DNA of 64,000 bases, taken from the NCBI GenBank assembly GCA_905215475.1, contig CAJMPW010000001.1, forward strand, positions 186,001 through 250,000, written 5' to 3'. Shown here in pieces: positions 24,595-34,100 of the stretch (the stretch's first letter is position 1; each line of letters opens with the position of its first letter). Origin of the DNA: CAG-103 sp905215475. Lineage in GTDB: Bacteria > Bacillota > Clostridia > Oscillospirales > Oscillospiraceae. The notes beneath the pieces were generated by a model that had not been told where the DNA came from, ran no database searches, and saw only the letters and a list, made by a program, of their open reading frames with translations. The position numbers and the translations under genes were made by a program.

Positions 24595-25349
24595 GCGCCT
24601 ATGGCGCCCTTGCCGCGTGGTACGATGCGCTGACCCGTGACGTGGATTATGCCGCGTTTGCGGACTTCTATGAGCAGTGTTTCCAGCAGGGACGCGGCGA
24701 GAGCCATACCCTGCTGGATTTTTGCTGCGGCACGGGCACGCTCACGCGCCTCATGGCCGCGCGCGGCTATGAGATGATCGCGACCGACGGCTCGCCCGAT
24801 ATGCTCATGCAGGCGCAGGCGCACAATGCGCAGCTGCCGCCGGATGCCGTCGCGCCGCTGCTGCTGTGTCAGGAGGCGTCCGAGCTTGACCTCTACGGCA
24901 CGGTCGACGCGGCCTACTGCTCGCTCGACGGTATCGACTACCTGCCGCCGGAAGAGCTGCCGGAGGTGCTGCACCGGCTGCACCTGTTCGTGCGCCCGGG
25001 CGGGATGCTGATCCTGGACATCCGCGACCCGGCGTCGTTCCGCGCGCTCGACGGCGGCACGTTCGTCGACGAGACGGACGATGTCCTGTGCCTCTGGCGG
25101 GCGGAGTTTGACGCAGCGGCGCAGACCATGCACTACGGGATGGATCTGTTCACGCGCGCGGGAGAGCTCTGGTCGCGTGCGTCCGAGGAGCACATTGAGT
25201 ATGCGCACACGCCCGAGCTGCTCACGCGGCTGCTCACGGAGGCGGGCTTTCTCGATGTGACCGTCCGGCGCGACGGACCGCAGGCAGATGCCGGGCGCGT
25301 GTTCCTCACGGCGATGCGCAGCCTGGAGTACGGAGACGAAACCAAGTAA
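24591..25349 (+). CDS. Class I SAM-dependent methyltransferase
   Basis: This 252-residue methyltransferase has the SAM-binding motif LLDFCCGTGTLTRLMAARGY at about residues 42-61 and the acidic second motif IATDGSPDMLMQA. The N-terminus (YGALAAWYDALTRDVDYAAF) is typical of small-molecule methyltransferases beside YerC-type genes in Clostridia. GTG start is preceded by GGAGGAGC. The acceptor is unknown. Confidence 0.9.
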   Translation: MSAYGALAAWYDALTRDVDYAAFADFYEQCFQQGRGESHTLLDFCCGTGTLTRLMAARGYEMIATDGSPDMLMQAQAHNAQLPPDAVAPLLLCQEASELDLYGTVDAAYCSLDGIDYLPPEELPEVLHRLHLFVRPGGMLILDIRDPASFRALDGGTFVDETDDVLCLWRAEFDAAAQTMHYGMDLFTRAGELWSRASEEHIEYAHTPELLTRLLTEAGFLDVTVRRDGPQADAGRVFLTAMRSLEYGDETK

Positions 25350-25388
25350 ACCACAAACCCCTTTGGATCATTTTTCGAGGTGAATATT

Positions 25389-26282
25389 ATGGATGAGATC
25401 ATCCGCGCCGTCTCGAAAGACGGCTTTGCAAAAATTTCGGTCGTCACCGCGCATGACGCGGTGCAGCGTGCCAACGCCATTCATCACTGCAGCCCGACGG
25501 CCATCGCCGCCCTCGGCCGCAGCCTGTGCGCCGCGTCCATGCTCGGCGACCTGCTCAAGGAGGAAAACGGCACGGTCACGCTGCGCATCAACGGCGGCGG
25601 CGGTCTCGGCACGATCGTTGCGGTGTCGGACTGCGACGGCAACGTTCGCGGCATGGTGGCAAACCCCGCGTTCGATCTGCCCACGCGCCCGGACGGCAAG
25701 CTCGATGTCGGCGGTGCGGTCGGCAAGGACGGCATGCTCACCGTCAGCCGGGACATCGGTCTGCGTGAGCCGTATATCGGCAGCACGGAGCTTGTCAGCG
25801 GTGAGATCGCGGAGGATCTGTCCGCCTACCTCGTCGAGAGTGAGCAGATCGCAGCGGCCTGCGGCCTCGGCGTGCTCGTCGACACCGACCACAGCGTCAA
25901 GGCGGCCGGCGGCTTTCTTGTGCAGCTCATGCCCGGCGCGCCGGAGGAGCTGATTGGGAAGCTGGAGGACAACATTTTCATGATGGACCAGCTCACGACC
26001 ATTCTCGACGAGGACGGAGTGGACGCCATCATCGCGCAGGTCATGCGCGACCTTGCGCCCGAGATCGTCCTGCGCCACCCGATGACCTACCGCTGCGCGT
26101 GCTCGCGTGCGCGTGTGGAGCAGGCGCTGCGCCAGTGCGGGGCGGATGAGCTGCGCGCGATGATCGCTGACGGCGAGGATACGCGCGTGCATTGCCAGTT
26201 TTGCGACACGGAATATGTATTTACGCCGGCGGATCTGCAGACGCTGCTGGACGCCGAAAACCCTGACGCCGCAACGGATTGA
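25389..26282 (+). CDS. hslO: Redox-regulated chaperone Hsp33
   Basis: Hsp33 is a cytosolic holdase switched on by oxidation of a zinc centre. The 297-residue protein has the N-terminal core (GGLGTIVAVSDCDGNVRGMV, VGKDGMLTVSRDIG) and the C-terminal zinc redox switch with both Cys pairs, CACS (Cys-x-Cys, YRCACSRARV) and CQFC (VHCQFCDTEY). The ATG at 25389 was chosen because GAGGTG lies eight bases upstream; a GTG nine bases earlier is in frame. It follows the methyltransferase gene by about 40 bases. Confidence 0.96.
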   Translation: MDEIIRAVSKDGFAKISVVTAHDAVQRANAIHHCSPTAIAALGRSLCAASMLGDLLKEENGTVTLRINGGGGLGTIVAVSDCDGNVRGMVANPAFDLPTRPDGKLDVGGAVGKDGMLTVSRDIGLREPYIGSTELVSGEIAEDLSAYLVESEQIAAACGLGVLVDTDHSVKAAGGFLVQLMPGAPEELIGKLEDNIFMMDQLTTILDEDGVDAIIAQVMRDLAPEIVLRHPMTYRCACSRARVEQALRQCGADELRAMIADGEDTRVHCQFCDTEYVFTPADLQTLLDAENPDAATD

Positions 26283-26348
26283 CCTGTGTTTGGGGCGGCG
26301 CTGCCGCCCCAAACATGCACAATTGCCGAAAAAATTACCGAAAATCTA

Positions 26349-26377
26349 TTGACAATTGTGTGCCCGTCTTGTATAAT
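26349..26377 (+). promoter_or_regulatory. Consensus promoter of the tRNA operon
   Basis: TTGACA (26349-26354), 17-base spacer, TATAAT (26372-26377): both hexamers match the sigma-A consensus exactly. Confidence 0.92.
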
Positions 26378-26393
26378 GAGCAAGCTGCGAAAC

Positions 26394-26469
26394 GGGAGCA
26401 TAGCTCAGCCGGGAGAGCACTTGCCTTACAAGCAAGGGGTCACAGGTTCGAGCCCTGTTGTTCCCACCA
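26394..26469 (+). tRNA. tRNA-Val (anticodon TAC)
   Basis: A 76-base cloverleaf with acceptor GGGAGCA/TGTTCCC, anticodon stem CTTGC/GCAAG with TAC at 26427-26429, T-loop TTCGAGC and encoded CCA. It is the first of four tRNAs behind one promoter. Confidence 0.97.
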
Positions 26470-26486
26470 GTTTTTTAATTTCATAC

Positions 26487-26562
26487 GCCTCTGTAGCTCA
26501 GTTGGTAGAGCAGGGGACTGAAAATCCCCGTGTCGTTGGTTCGATTCCGACCGGAGGCACCA
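26487..26562 (+). tRNA. tRNA-Phe (anticodon GAA)
   Basis: A 76-base cloverleaf with acceptor GCCTCTG/CGGAGGC, anticodon loop CTGAAAA in a GGGGA/TCCCC stem, T-loop TTCGATT and encoded CCA. Confidence 0.97.
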
Positions 26563-26566
26563 TTTT

Positions 26567-26642
26567 GCGGGCATAGCTCATTTGGCAGAGCGCCACCTTG
26601 CCAAGGTGGAGGTAGCGAGTTCGAATCTCGTTGCCCGCTCCA
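26567..26642 (+). tRNA. tRNA-Gly (anticodon GCC)
   Basis: A 76-base cloverleaf with acceptor GCGGGCA/TGCCCGC, anticodon loop TTGCCAA in a CCACC/GGTGG stem and encoded CCA. Confidence 0.97.
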
Positions 26643-26649
26643 ATTTTTT

Positions 26650-26723
26650 GGCGCCATAGCCAAGTGGTAAGGCATGGGACTGCAAATCCTTGACCCCCGG
26701 TTCAAATCCGGGTGGCGCCTCCA
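26650..26723 (+). tRNA. tRNA-Cys (anticodon GCA)
   Basis: A 74-base cloverleaf with acceptor GGCGCCA/TGGCGCC, anticodon loop CTGCAAA, T-arm CCCGG-TTCAAAT-CCGGG and encoded CCA. It is the last tRNA of the operon. Confidence 0.96.
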
Positions 26724-26728
26724 GAAAA

Positions 26729-26758
26729 AGAGACACGTGAGAGCGTGTCTCTTTTTTT
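26729..26758 (+). terminator. Terminator of the tRNA operon
   Basis: AGAGACACG and CGTGTCTCT form the stem, followed by seven T. Confidence 0.9.
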
Positions 26759-26793
26759 GGAGACACCGATGGCGTTCCTTCCAATACCGCAAT

Positions 26794-26834
26794 GTCCACC
26801 CACCGGTCAGACCGGCGGATGGGCATTTTTTGTG
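26794..26834 (+). terminator. Second hairpin with T tail after the tRNA operon
   Basis: TGTCCACCCACCGGT pairs imperfectly with CCGGCGGATGGGCA, followed by TTTTTT. No gene is seen between it and the first terminator. Confidence 0.6.
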
Positions 26835-26904
26835 CATAGACCCCGGCTGAGAGGCTGCGGCAGACCGGCGCGGCGCGGTGCAGACCCTCGCCGAGGCGTG
26901 GGAT

Positions 26905-26933
26905 TTGACAACGGATGTGTATTTGTGTATAAT
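26905..26933 (+). promoter_or_regulatory. Consensus promoter of the small gene at 27001
   Basis: TTGACA (26905-26910), 17-base spacer, TATAAT (26928-26933). Confidence 0.88.
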
Positions 26934-27000
26934 CACTACAAAATCACAGATTTTTTGTGAATTCTGTCCTCCGGCATTCGGAGACAGGGAGGAAAGCAAC

Positions 27001-27225
27001 GTGACATACACTGTGGACGATAAGATGAAAACACTCCTCGCCGCGCCGGAGGCGGTCGCGGTCCTCGAGCGGTTTTTCCCCAAGATCCTGAAAAATCCGG
27101 CGCTGCAGATGACCGCCGCCATGACGCTGCGGCAGGTGGCCGGGTTTGCGCAGTCGGGGCTGACGGCGGAATCGCTCGCGGAGATCGACGCGCAGCTGCG
27201 CGCACTCCCGTCGTCCGGAGACTGA
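27001..27225 (+). CDS. Small hypothetical protein, 74 residues
   Basis: This all-helical miniprotein carries the pattern KTLLAAPEAVAVLERFFPKI, KNPALQ and MTLRQVAGFAQSGLTAESLA. A similar short helical module appears as an appendix on some clostridial enzymes, but I cannot name a family. GTG start at 27001 follows GGGAGGAA by about six bases. It has its own consensus promoter and is followed closely by the kinase gene. Confidence 0.75.
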   Translation: MTYTVDDKMKTLLAAPEAVAVLERFFPKILKNPALQMTAAMTLRQVAGFAQSGLTAESLAEIDAQLRALPSSGD

Positions 27226-27312
27226 GTCTGTTTTCGTGCCCCCGGTTTTCACCGGGGGTCGTCTGCTGTCGGGACACCGATGACGCATTTTGAAAAGAAC
27301 CGAGGTCATCTT

Positions 27313-28185
27313 ATGGACAACACGTTACCGCCGCTCAAGCGCATCGCCGCCATCCACGACCTGTCCGGGCTCGGCAAGTGCTCGCTGACCGTGGCGCTGC
27401 CGGTCATCTCGGCCACCGGCGTCGAGTGCGCGTGTATCCCGACGGCCGTGCTCAGCACGCACACGGGGGAGTTCACCGGCTGGACATTTCGAGACCTCTC
27501 GGACGATATGCTGCCCATTGCGCGCCACTGGCAGCGCGAGGGCGTGCGCATCGACGGCATCTACTCCGGCTATCTGGCTTCGCCGGAGCAGGCGGAGCTG
27601 CTCTCGCAGACGATCGACTGCATCGCAGCGCCCGATACGCTCGTCATCGTTGACCCGGTCATGGCGGACAACGGCATCTATTACTCGCAGATCGACGAGC
27701 GGATGTGCGCGGCGTTTCGCCGCCTGCTCTCGCGGGCGGATGTCATCACGCCGAACATCACGGAGGCGGCGCTGCTGGCGGGGCTGCCGTATGAGCCGGG
27801 CACGCACAGCGATGCCTATCTCGCGCAGCTGTTTCGGGCGCTCGGCGCGCTCGGCGCCGGCGTCGTGACGGTGACGGGCGTGCGCCCGCAGCCGGACGTG
27901 ATCGGCAACGTCGCCTGCGACTGCCGCACGGGGGAGATGTATGCGAGTATGCGCCCGGCGCATCCGGGACTGTTTTACGGCACGGGCGATGTGTTCGCCT
28001 CCGCGCTTGCGGGGCTGCTCGTGCGCGGTGCACCGCTGAGCGATGCGCTCGAGACGGCCACCGCGCTCACGGACGAGAGCATCTGCCGCTCGCTCTGGCG
28101 CGACACGCCGCGCCACTTCGGTGTGGACTTCGAGGGCGCACTGCCGGCATACATCCGCCGCGTGGAGAAGATCTTCGAGGCGTGA
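27313..28185 (+). CDS. Pyridoxal/pyridoxamine kinase (PdxY/PdxK type)
   Basis: This 290-residue ribokinase-fold enzyme phosphorylates vitamin B6 vitamers with ATP. The N-terminal block RIAAIHDLSGLGKCSLTVAL and the segment PTAVLSTHTGEFTGW match the clostridial pyridoxamine kinase group. VIVDPVMADNG holds the metal/phosphate-binding Asp, and FYGTGDVFASALAGLL is the ribokinase signature with the catalytic Asp in GTGD. The start at 27313 has GAGG upstream; an ATG 33 bases earlier is in frame but lacks a site. A terminator hairpin follows. Confidence 0.92.
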   Translation: MDNTLPPLKRIAAIHDLSGLGKCSLTVALPVISATGVECACIPTAVLSTHTGEFTGWTFRDLSDDMLPIARHWQREGVRIDGIYSGYLASPEQAELLSQTIDCIAAPDTLVIVDPVMADNGIYYSQIDERMCAAFRRLLSRADVITPNITEAALLAGLPYEPGTHSDAYLAQLFRALGALGAGVVTVTGVRPQPDVIGNVACDCRTGEMYASMRPAHPGLFYGTGDVFASALAGLLVRGAPLSDALETATALTDESICRSLWRDTPRHFGVDFEGALPAYIRRVEKIFEA

Positions 28186-28199
28186 AAAAGTTACAAAAT

Positions 28200-28243
28200 T
28201 CGACCCGAAAGGATGCAATCTTTCTTCCGCGGGTCGATTTTTG
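28200..28243 (+). terminator. Terminator of the pyridoxal kinase gene
   Basis: CGACCCG/CGGGTCG close an outer stem that encloses AAAGGAT/ATCTTT; TTTTT follows. Confidence 0.75.
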
Positions 28244-28428
28244 TTACCCTTTTTCAACTCGTTTCTTTTGAAATATGTTACCCACGTAACCTTGCGCGTG
28301 AAAACGGCATCTGGTTGTTTTCTCGACTGAGGTCTTGAAATGTTGCGAAAACACCGAGAAAACCTGCGCACAATGGCAGCAGTGTGGAAAAAAATCTGGC
28401 AAAAGCTCGCAAAATCCCGTTTTCGCGG

Positions 28429-28457
28429 TTGACATCGAGTTATGGATATCGTATGAT
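28429..28457 (+). promoter_or_regulatory. Promoter of the RND/GLUG operon
   Basis: TTGACA (28429-28434), 17-base spacer, TATGAT (28452-28457). Confidence 0.8.
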
Positions 28458-28620
28458 ACAAAAGAATCCATAATTGTTTATGTTAACTCGCGCAGGTATG
28501 CCCAAACAGGATGCAAGAGACCACTTTGTTACACTTTTTTAACCGTTTATGTAACCGGTTCTGATTGGACGCGCAGAGAGATTCCGGACGGGGGGAAGCC
28601 GTCTGACAAGGGGCTGGGGT

Positions 28621-31104
28621 ATGAAGAAATCGTTTATGGAGCGAATGGCGGCGTTCATCGTGGATAAGCGGCGGCTGTTTGTGGTGCTGTTTGCCGTGGC
28701 GTGCGTGCTGTCGGTATTCTCGGTGAGCAAGACGGACGTCAACAACGAGCTGACCGACTATCTGCCGGATTCCACGCAGACACGTCAGGGTCTGGAGATC
28801 ATGAACCGCGAGTTCATTACATACGGAGACGCCAAGGTCATGGTGTCCAACGTGACATTCACGCAGGCGGAAGAGCTTGCCGAGATGCTGCGCGGGGTAG
28901 ACGGCGTCAAGAGTGTGGAGTTTGAAAAGGACACGCAGCACTACAACAGTGCCTCGGCGCTGTTTGTGGTCACGTTTGATGGGGAAAAGCTTGACGAGAT
29001 CAGCATTCAGGGCGTGAAAAACGTCCGCGCTGCGCTCGACGGCTATGATACCTATATTACAACGGAGATCGGCAACCCGACCGGCGAGATCCTCGAGCGG
29101 GAGATGCGCATCGTGCTCGTCATCCTCATGTGCTCGATCTTTGTGGTGCTTCTGCTCACGAGCCATACATATGCCGAGGTGCCGGTGCTGATCATCACCT
29201 TTGCCGTGGCCGTCTGGGTCAACAAGGGCACGAACTACTGGTTCCACGAGGTCTCGTTTATCACAAACTCCATCGCGGCGGTGCTGCAGCTCGGTCTCGG
29301 CATCGACTACGCGATCATCATGTGCCACCACTATACGGAGGAGCGCGAGCGTATGGAGCCCCGCGAGGCGACCATCCGCGCGCTGACGCTGGCCATCCCG
29401 GAGATCTCGGCCTCGAGCCTGACGACGATCTCGGGTCTGCTGGCGCTTACGTTTATGAAGATCAAGATCGGCGAGGATATGAGCATGGTGCTCATCAAGG
29501 CGATCCTGTTTCTGATGCTGACGGTGTTCTTCCTGATGCCGGCGCTGATCATGTACATGAGCCCGTGGATCGACAAGACGCACCACCGGCAGTTCCTGCC
29601 GCGCATCGACGCGCTCGGCCGCTTTGCGATCCGCAGCCGTTACATCGTGCCGCCGATCTTCCTGGTCATCATCATCGCGGGCTTTGTGCTCAGCAGCAGA
29701 TGCCCGTATGTGTTCGGCTACAGCACGCTCGACACCATCAAGCAAAACGACTACAAGATCGCCGAGAAGAAGATCAACGCTACCTTCGGCGAGACGAACC
29801 AGGTCGTGCTCATCTTCCCGTTTACGGACTATGAGAGCGAGGCGAACCTGCTCGACGATCTGCTGGAGCTCAAGGGCATGGACCGTGTGCAGGCGCTCGC
29901 AAACGAGGAGGCCAAGGACGGCTACATGGTCACCGATTCGCTCACGCCGCGCAGATTTGCCGAGCTCACGGATATCGACATCGGCGTGTCGCGCGCTCTC
30001 TACACCGCCTACTGTACTGCGAACGACGACTATACGAAGGCGCTCGGTCAGCTCGTGGATCTGAGCAACATCGACAACTGCTCCGTGCCGCTGATCGAGA
30101 TGTTCAAGTTCCTGTATGAGCAGCGCGATATCTACCGCTCGAAGATTGCGGCCTCGACCATGAAAGACCTCGAGGAGATGTACGACCGCCTGATCGACGG
30201 CGAAAAGCAGCTGCACTCCGAGAAATATTCGCGCATGATCCTCTATCTCAACCTCCCGGTCGAGAGCGAGGAGACCTACGATTATCTGACGGTCATCAAG
30301 GGCGTCGTCGGCAAATATTATAATGAGTCCTATTTCGTCGGCGAGACGGCCAAGGACAAGGATTTCTCCGACGCCTTCAGCACCGACAACACGCTCATCA
30401 GCATTCTCACGCTCGTGTTTGTCATCCTGGTGCTGCTGCTGACGTTTAAGTCGGTCGCGCTGCCGCTGCTGCTGATCCTCGTGATTCAGGGCAGTGTGTG
30501 GATCAACTTCTCGTTCCCGACGATCTTGCATCATAACCTGTATTTCCTGGCGTACCTGATCGTCAGCGCCATCATGATGGGCGCAAACATCGACTACGCC
30601 ATCGTCATCTCGAGCCGCTATCTCCGGCTCAAAGAGGAGATGCCCTATAAGGAAGCCATGATCGAGGCGCTCAATCAGGCGTTCCCGACGGTCGTCACCT
30701 CCGGCACCATCCTCGCCGCCGCCGGCATGTCCATCGGCTTTTTGTCCTCGGAGAACACGGTCGCGTCCATCGGTGTCTGCCTTGGCCGCGGCACACTGCT
30801 GTCGATGGTGCTGGTCATGTGCGTCCTGCCGCAGATCCTGCTGCTGGGCGACTCGCTGGTGGAGAAAACTTCGTTTACAATTGGCCTGCATCCCGCGTCG
30901 CAGCAGCTGCAGGGGGCCATGCGTGTCAACGGACACGTACGCGGATATATCAATGGCTACGTCGATGCCGAGATTCACGGCCGTGTCAACGGTACGGTCA
31001 GCGCATCGATCGATATCGGAGATGTGCAGATGGAGGAGCTGCCGGCGCAGGTTGCGCCGCCGGCGGAGCTGCACAGTGAGGAGGGTCCCGATGAAGAAAC
31101 ATAA
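28621..31104 (+). CDS. RND superfamily (MMPL-type) exporter
   Basis: This 827-residue membrane protein of the MMPL/HAE3 branch has two repeats of one helix, an external domain and five helices. The conserved GxxxDYxxxxxxR block appears twice: LGLGIDYAIIMCHHY near residue 236 and MMGANIDYAIVISSRY near 660. Members export lipids, polyketides or other hydrophobic compounds using the proton gradient; the substrate here is unknown. The last 70 residues are odd: a cytoplasmic tail with short valine/isoleucine-glycine repeats (NGHVRGYINGYVDAEIHGRV) that look like small beta-helix turns. The start is at the end of a 155-base leader. The gene overlaps the GLUG protein by 14 bases. Confidence 0.92.
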   Translation: MKKSFMERMAAFIVDKRRLFVVLFAVACVLSVFSVSKTDVNNELTDYLPDSTQTRQGLEIMNREFITYGDAKVMVSNVTFTQAEELAEMLRGVDGVKSVEFEKDTQHYNSASALFVVTFDGEKLDEISIQGVKNVRAALDGYDTYITTEIGNPTGEILEREMRIVLVILMCSIFVVLLLTSHTYAEVPVLIITFAVAVWVNKGTNYWFHEVSFITNSIAAVLQLGLGIDYAIIMCHHYTEERERMEPREATIRALTLAIPEISASSLTTISGLLALTFMKIKIGEDMSMVLIKAILFLMLTVFFLMPALIMYMSPWIDKTHHRQFLPRIDALGRFAIRSRYIVPPIFLVIIIAGFVLSSRCPYVFGYSTLDTIKQNDYKIAEKKINATFGETNQVVLIFPFTDYESEANLLDDLLELKGMDRVQALANEEAKDGYMVTDSLTPRRFAELTDIDIGVSRALYTAYCTANDDYTKALGQLVDLSNIDNCSVPLIEMFKFLYEQRDIYRSKIAASTMKDLEEMYDRLIDGEKQLHSEKYSRMILYLNLPVESEETYDYLTVIKGVVGKYYNESYFVGETAKDKDFSDAFSTDNTLISILTLVFVILVLLLTFKSVALPLLLILVIQGSVWINFSFPTILHHNLYFLAYLIVSAIMMGANIDYAIVISSRYLRLKEEMPYKEAMIEALNQAFPTVVTSGTILAAAGMSIGFLSSENTVASIGVCLGRGTLLSMVLVMCVLPQILLLGDSLVEKTSFTIGLHPASQQLQGAMRVNGHVRGYINGYVDAEIHGRVNGTVSASIDIGDVQMEELPAQVAPPAELHSEEGPDEET

Positions 31105-34100
31105 CGTTCGCCGTCTTCTGGTGCTGGTGCTGGTGGTGGCGCTGTGCCTGCTCTGCGGTGCGGCCGCCCAGCCCAACCCCAAGGAGATCCATATCTACTC
31201 TGCGGACGACTTTGTGCAGCTGAGCAAAAGCTGCAAGCTCGACGCGTATTCGCAGGGGAAGACGGTGTATCTGGACAGTGACGTCGACCTGAGCGGGTCG
31301 AAGTTTGTGCCGATCCCGACCTTCGGCGGTACGTTTGAGGGTCAGGGCCACACGGTCAGCGGGCTGGAGCTCTCGGGCGATGCGTCGCACATGGGTTTGT
31401 TCCGCTATGTGCAGGCGGTCGGCACGGTGCGTGACCTGAAGGTCACGGGCAACATCGACGCCGCCGGCACGCTCAACGAGATCGGCGCCGTCGTCGGCAC
31501 GAACTACGGCACGATCTCCGGTTGCTCGTTCAGCGGCACGATCTCCGGCCAGAACAATGTCGGCGGCATCGCCGGCACGAACGAAGGCAGCGGCATGATC
31601 TACAACTGCAAGACCGAGGGCTCGGTCGAGGGCGACCACTATGTGGGCGGCATCGTCGGGCAGAACATCGGTACGATCTCCTACTGCTCGAACACCACGG
31701 GCGTGAACGTCAACGCCAGCGAGGCCGTGGACAATGTGGAGGATCTCGACTCCCTGACGCTCCCGACCGCGTCCGACGACGATGACGATGACACGCCGAA
31801 GAAGGCCAACACCTCCACGGATGTGGGCGGTATCTGCGGCTTCTCGTCCGGCGTCATCATCGGCTGCACGAACTGGGGCGGCGTCGGCTTTGAGCACGTC
31901 GGCTACAACATCGGCGGCATCGTCGGCCGCCAGAGCGGTCTGGTCTCCGGCTGCACGAACTGGGGCACGGCCTCCGGCCGCAAGGACGTCGGCGGTATCG
32001 CCGGCCAGATGGAGCCGTTCATCACGCTCGATGTCGAGTCTGGCTCGATCGGCGCGATGGCCAAGGAGCTCAACACGCTCCACAGCCTGATGGACACGCT
32101 GCTCAACCACACCGGCTCTGCGACCGCGTCGCTGGCTGCCACGCTCGGCGTGCTGAGTGACAGCGCGGCGCACGCCACGGAGAGCGCACGCTATGTGGCC
32201 GAGCGCACCACGGACTATGTCGACAGCACGGTCACGACGGTCAACGAGGTGTTCATCCGCATCAACACGGCGGAGAAGATGCTCGCGCCCGCGATCACGG
32301 AGTTTTCCACGGCTTCCGTGTCGCTCGACAAGGCGATCAATTACTTCAGCAAGGGCTTTGACTATCTCGACATCGTCGATGAGATGACCGAGGCCGACAA
32401 GACGGCATTTAAAGATGCGGCCAAGGATCTGAGCGTCTCGTCCGACCAGCTCAACGCGGCCATGGACTACTGCGCATGGCTCATGAAGGTCATGGATAAC
32501 TCCTATGGCACGGGCTCTTACGATCTGCTTGCCAGCCGTCCGGATAACTGGCAGCAGATGTCCGATAAGTACGGGTATGAGTATAACCCGGACAACCTCG
32601 GCACGTATGAGGCGCAGCGTGACGCGATGCTCAAGGGCGCGGGCGACGCTGCCAGAGCCATCGGCGCGATCTCCGGCGATATCTCGACGATGACGAAGAT
32701 CATCAACACCTACTACCTCACCGAGGACTCCACCGGCAACACCCGTCTGGACTACATGAGCGCCGCGTTCAAAAATGCGTTTGATGCGCTCAAGTCCTCC
32801 AGCGGCAACTTCTCGACCGGTATGAGCTATCTCGATCAGGTCACGAAATACCTCGCCAGCAACGATCCGCTCAAAATGCCCGAGATCAGCAGCGATTACC
32901 GCACCGCGATGGAGCAGATGTTTGACGACCTCGGCAGCATCTCGGCCGGGCTCTCGCGACTGAGCGTGGAGACCGCGAGTTACAGCGCCCAGATCATCAG
33001 CGACATGAAGGCCGTCAACGACCAGTTCAACGTCGTCATGATGCGCCTGTGCGACATTCTCGAGCTCGCCCTGAGCAAGGACAAGGACGACATCATTCAG
33101 GACGTCTCGGAGGAGGAGCTCGCGAGTACGACCGACGGCAAGGTCTATAACTGCGATAACTACGGCAAGGTCGACGGCGACGTCAACGTCGGCGGCGTGG
33201 CCGGCACGATGGGCATCGAGTATGACTACGATCCCGAGAGCGACTCCAACATTATCAAGGACGCTACGCTTACGGCCAAGTACTTTACCAAGTGCGTGCT
33301 GCTTGACAGCAGAAACTACGGCAACGCCACCTCGCGCAAAAACTGCGTCGGCGCGGTCTGCGGTTACGCCGACCTCGGCGTCATCAGCGGCTGCGAGGGC
33401 TACGGCACGGCCGAGAGCACGGCGGGCGATTACATCGGCGGCGTCGTCGGTCAGTCGAAGGGCTCCGTGCGCGGCAGCTTTGCCAAGTGCGAGCTGACCG
33501 GCCGCAACTATGTCGGCGGTGTCGCGGGCTACGGCATGAACGTCAGCGGCTGCAACACGCTCGTCAATCTCAACGGCTCCGGCAACTGCGTCGGCACGAT
33601 CGCCGGTGAGATCGACAAGGACGGCAGCGCGGCTGATAACTACTTCGTCCACGAGACGGAGGCCGGCATCGACGGCATCAGCTACGCCGGCAAGGCCGAG
33701 GGCATGAGCTACGACGCGTTCATGGCGCGCGACGGTATCCCGGCGGAGTTCTCCAGCTTTGCCGTCACGTTCACGGCCAACGGCGAGACCGTCAAGACGA
33801 TCACGTTTGCCTACGGCGGCTCGATCGATGCCTCCCAGATCCCCGACTGCCCGTCGGTCGCGGGCAACTACGGCTCATGGCCGGAGCATGACTACAGCCA
33901 CCTGACCTTCGATCTCGAGGTCAAGGCGGAATATACCGCCGTCTCGACGGTCGTTGCCGGTGACCTGTATGCCGACAACAGCCGCACGCCGATCGTGCTG
34001 GCTGAGGGCGTCTTTGACCCGGCTACGGACGTGCACGTCACGTCGCCCGATGCCGAGGGTCCGACGCTGCGCGGCAACCAGCAGCTGTACATGAAGTACC

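Larger units (their letters stand above)
28186..28620. other. 435-base intergenic region with terminator, GTTAC motifs and long leader
   Basis: It holds the kinase terminator (28200-28243) and the promoter of the exporter operon (28429-28457) with a leader of about 155 bases. The pentamer GTTAC or its complement GTAAC recurs about six times in the region, including the inverted pair GTTACCCACGTAAC at 28277-28290. No gene is seen in it. Confidence 0.6.
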
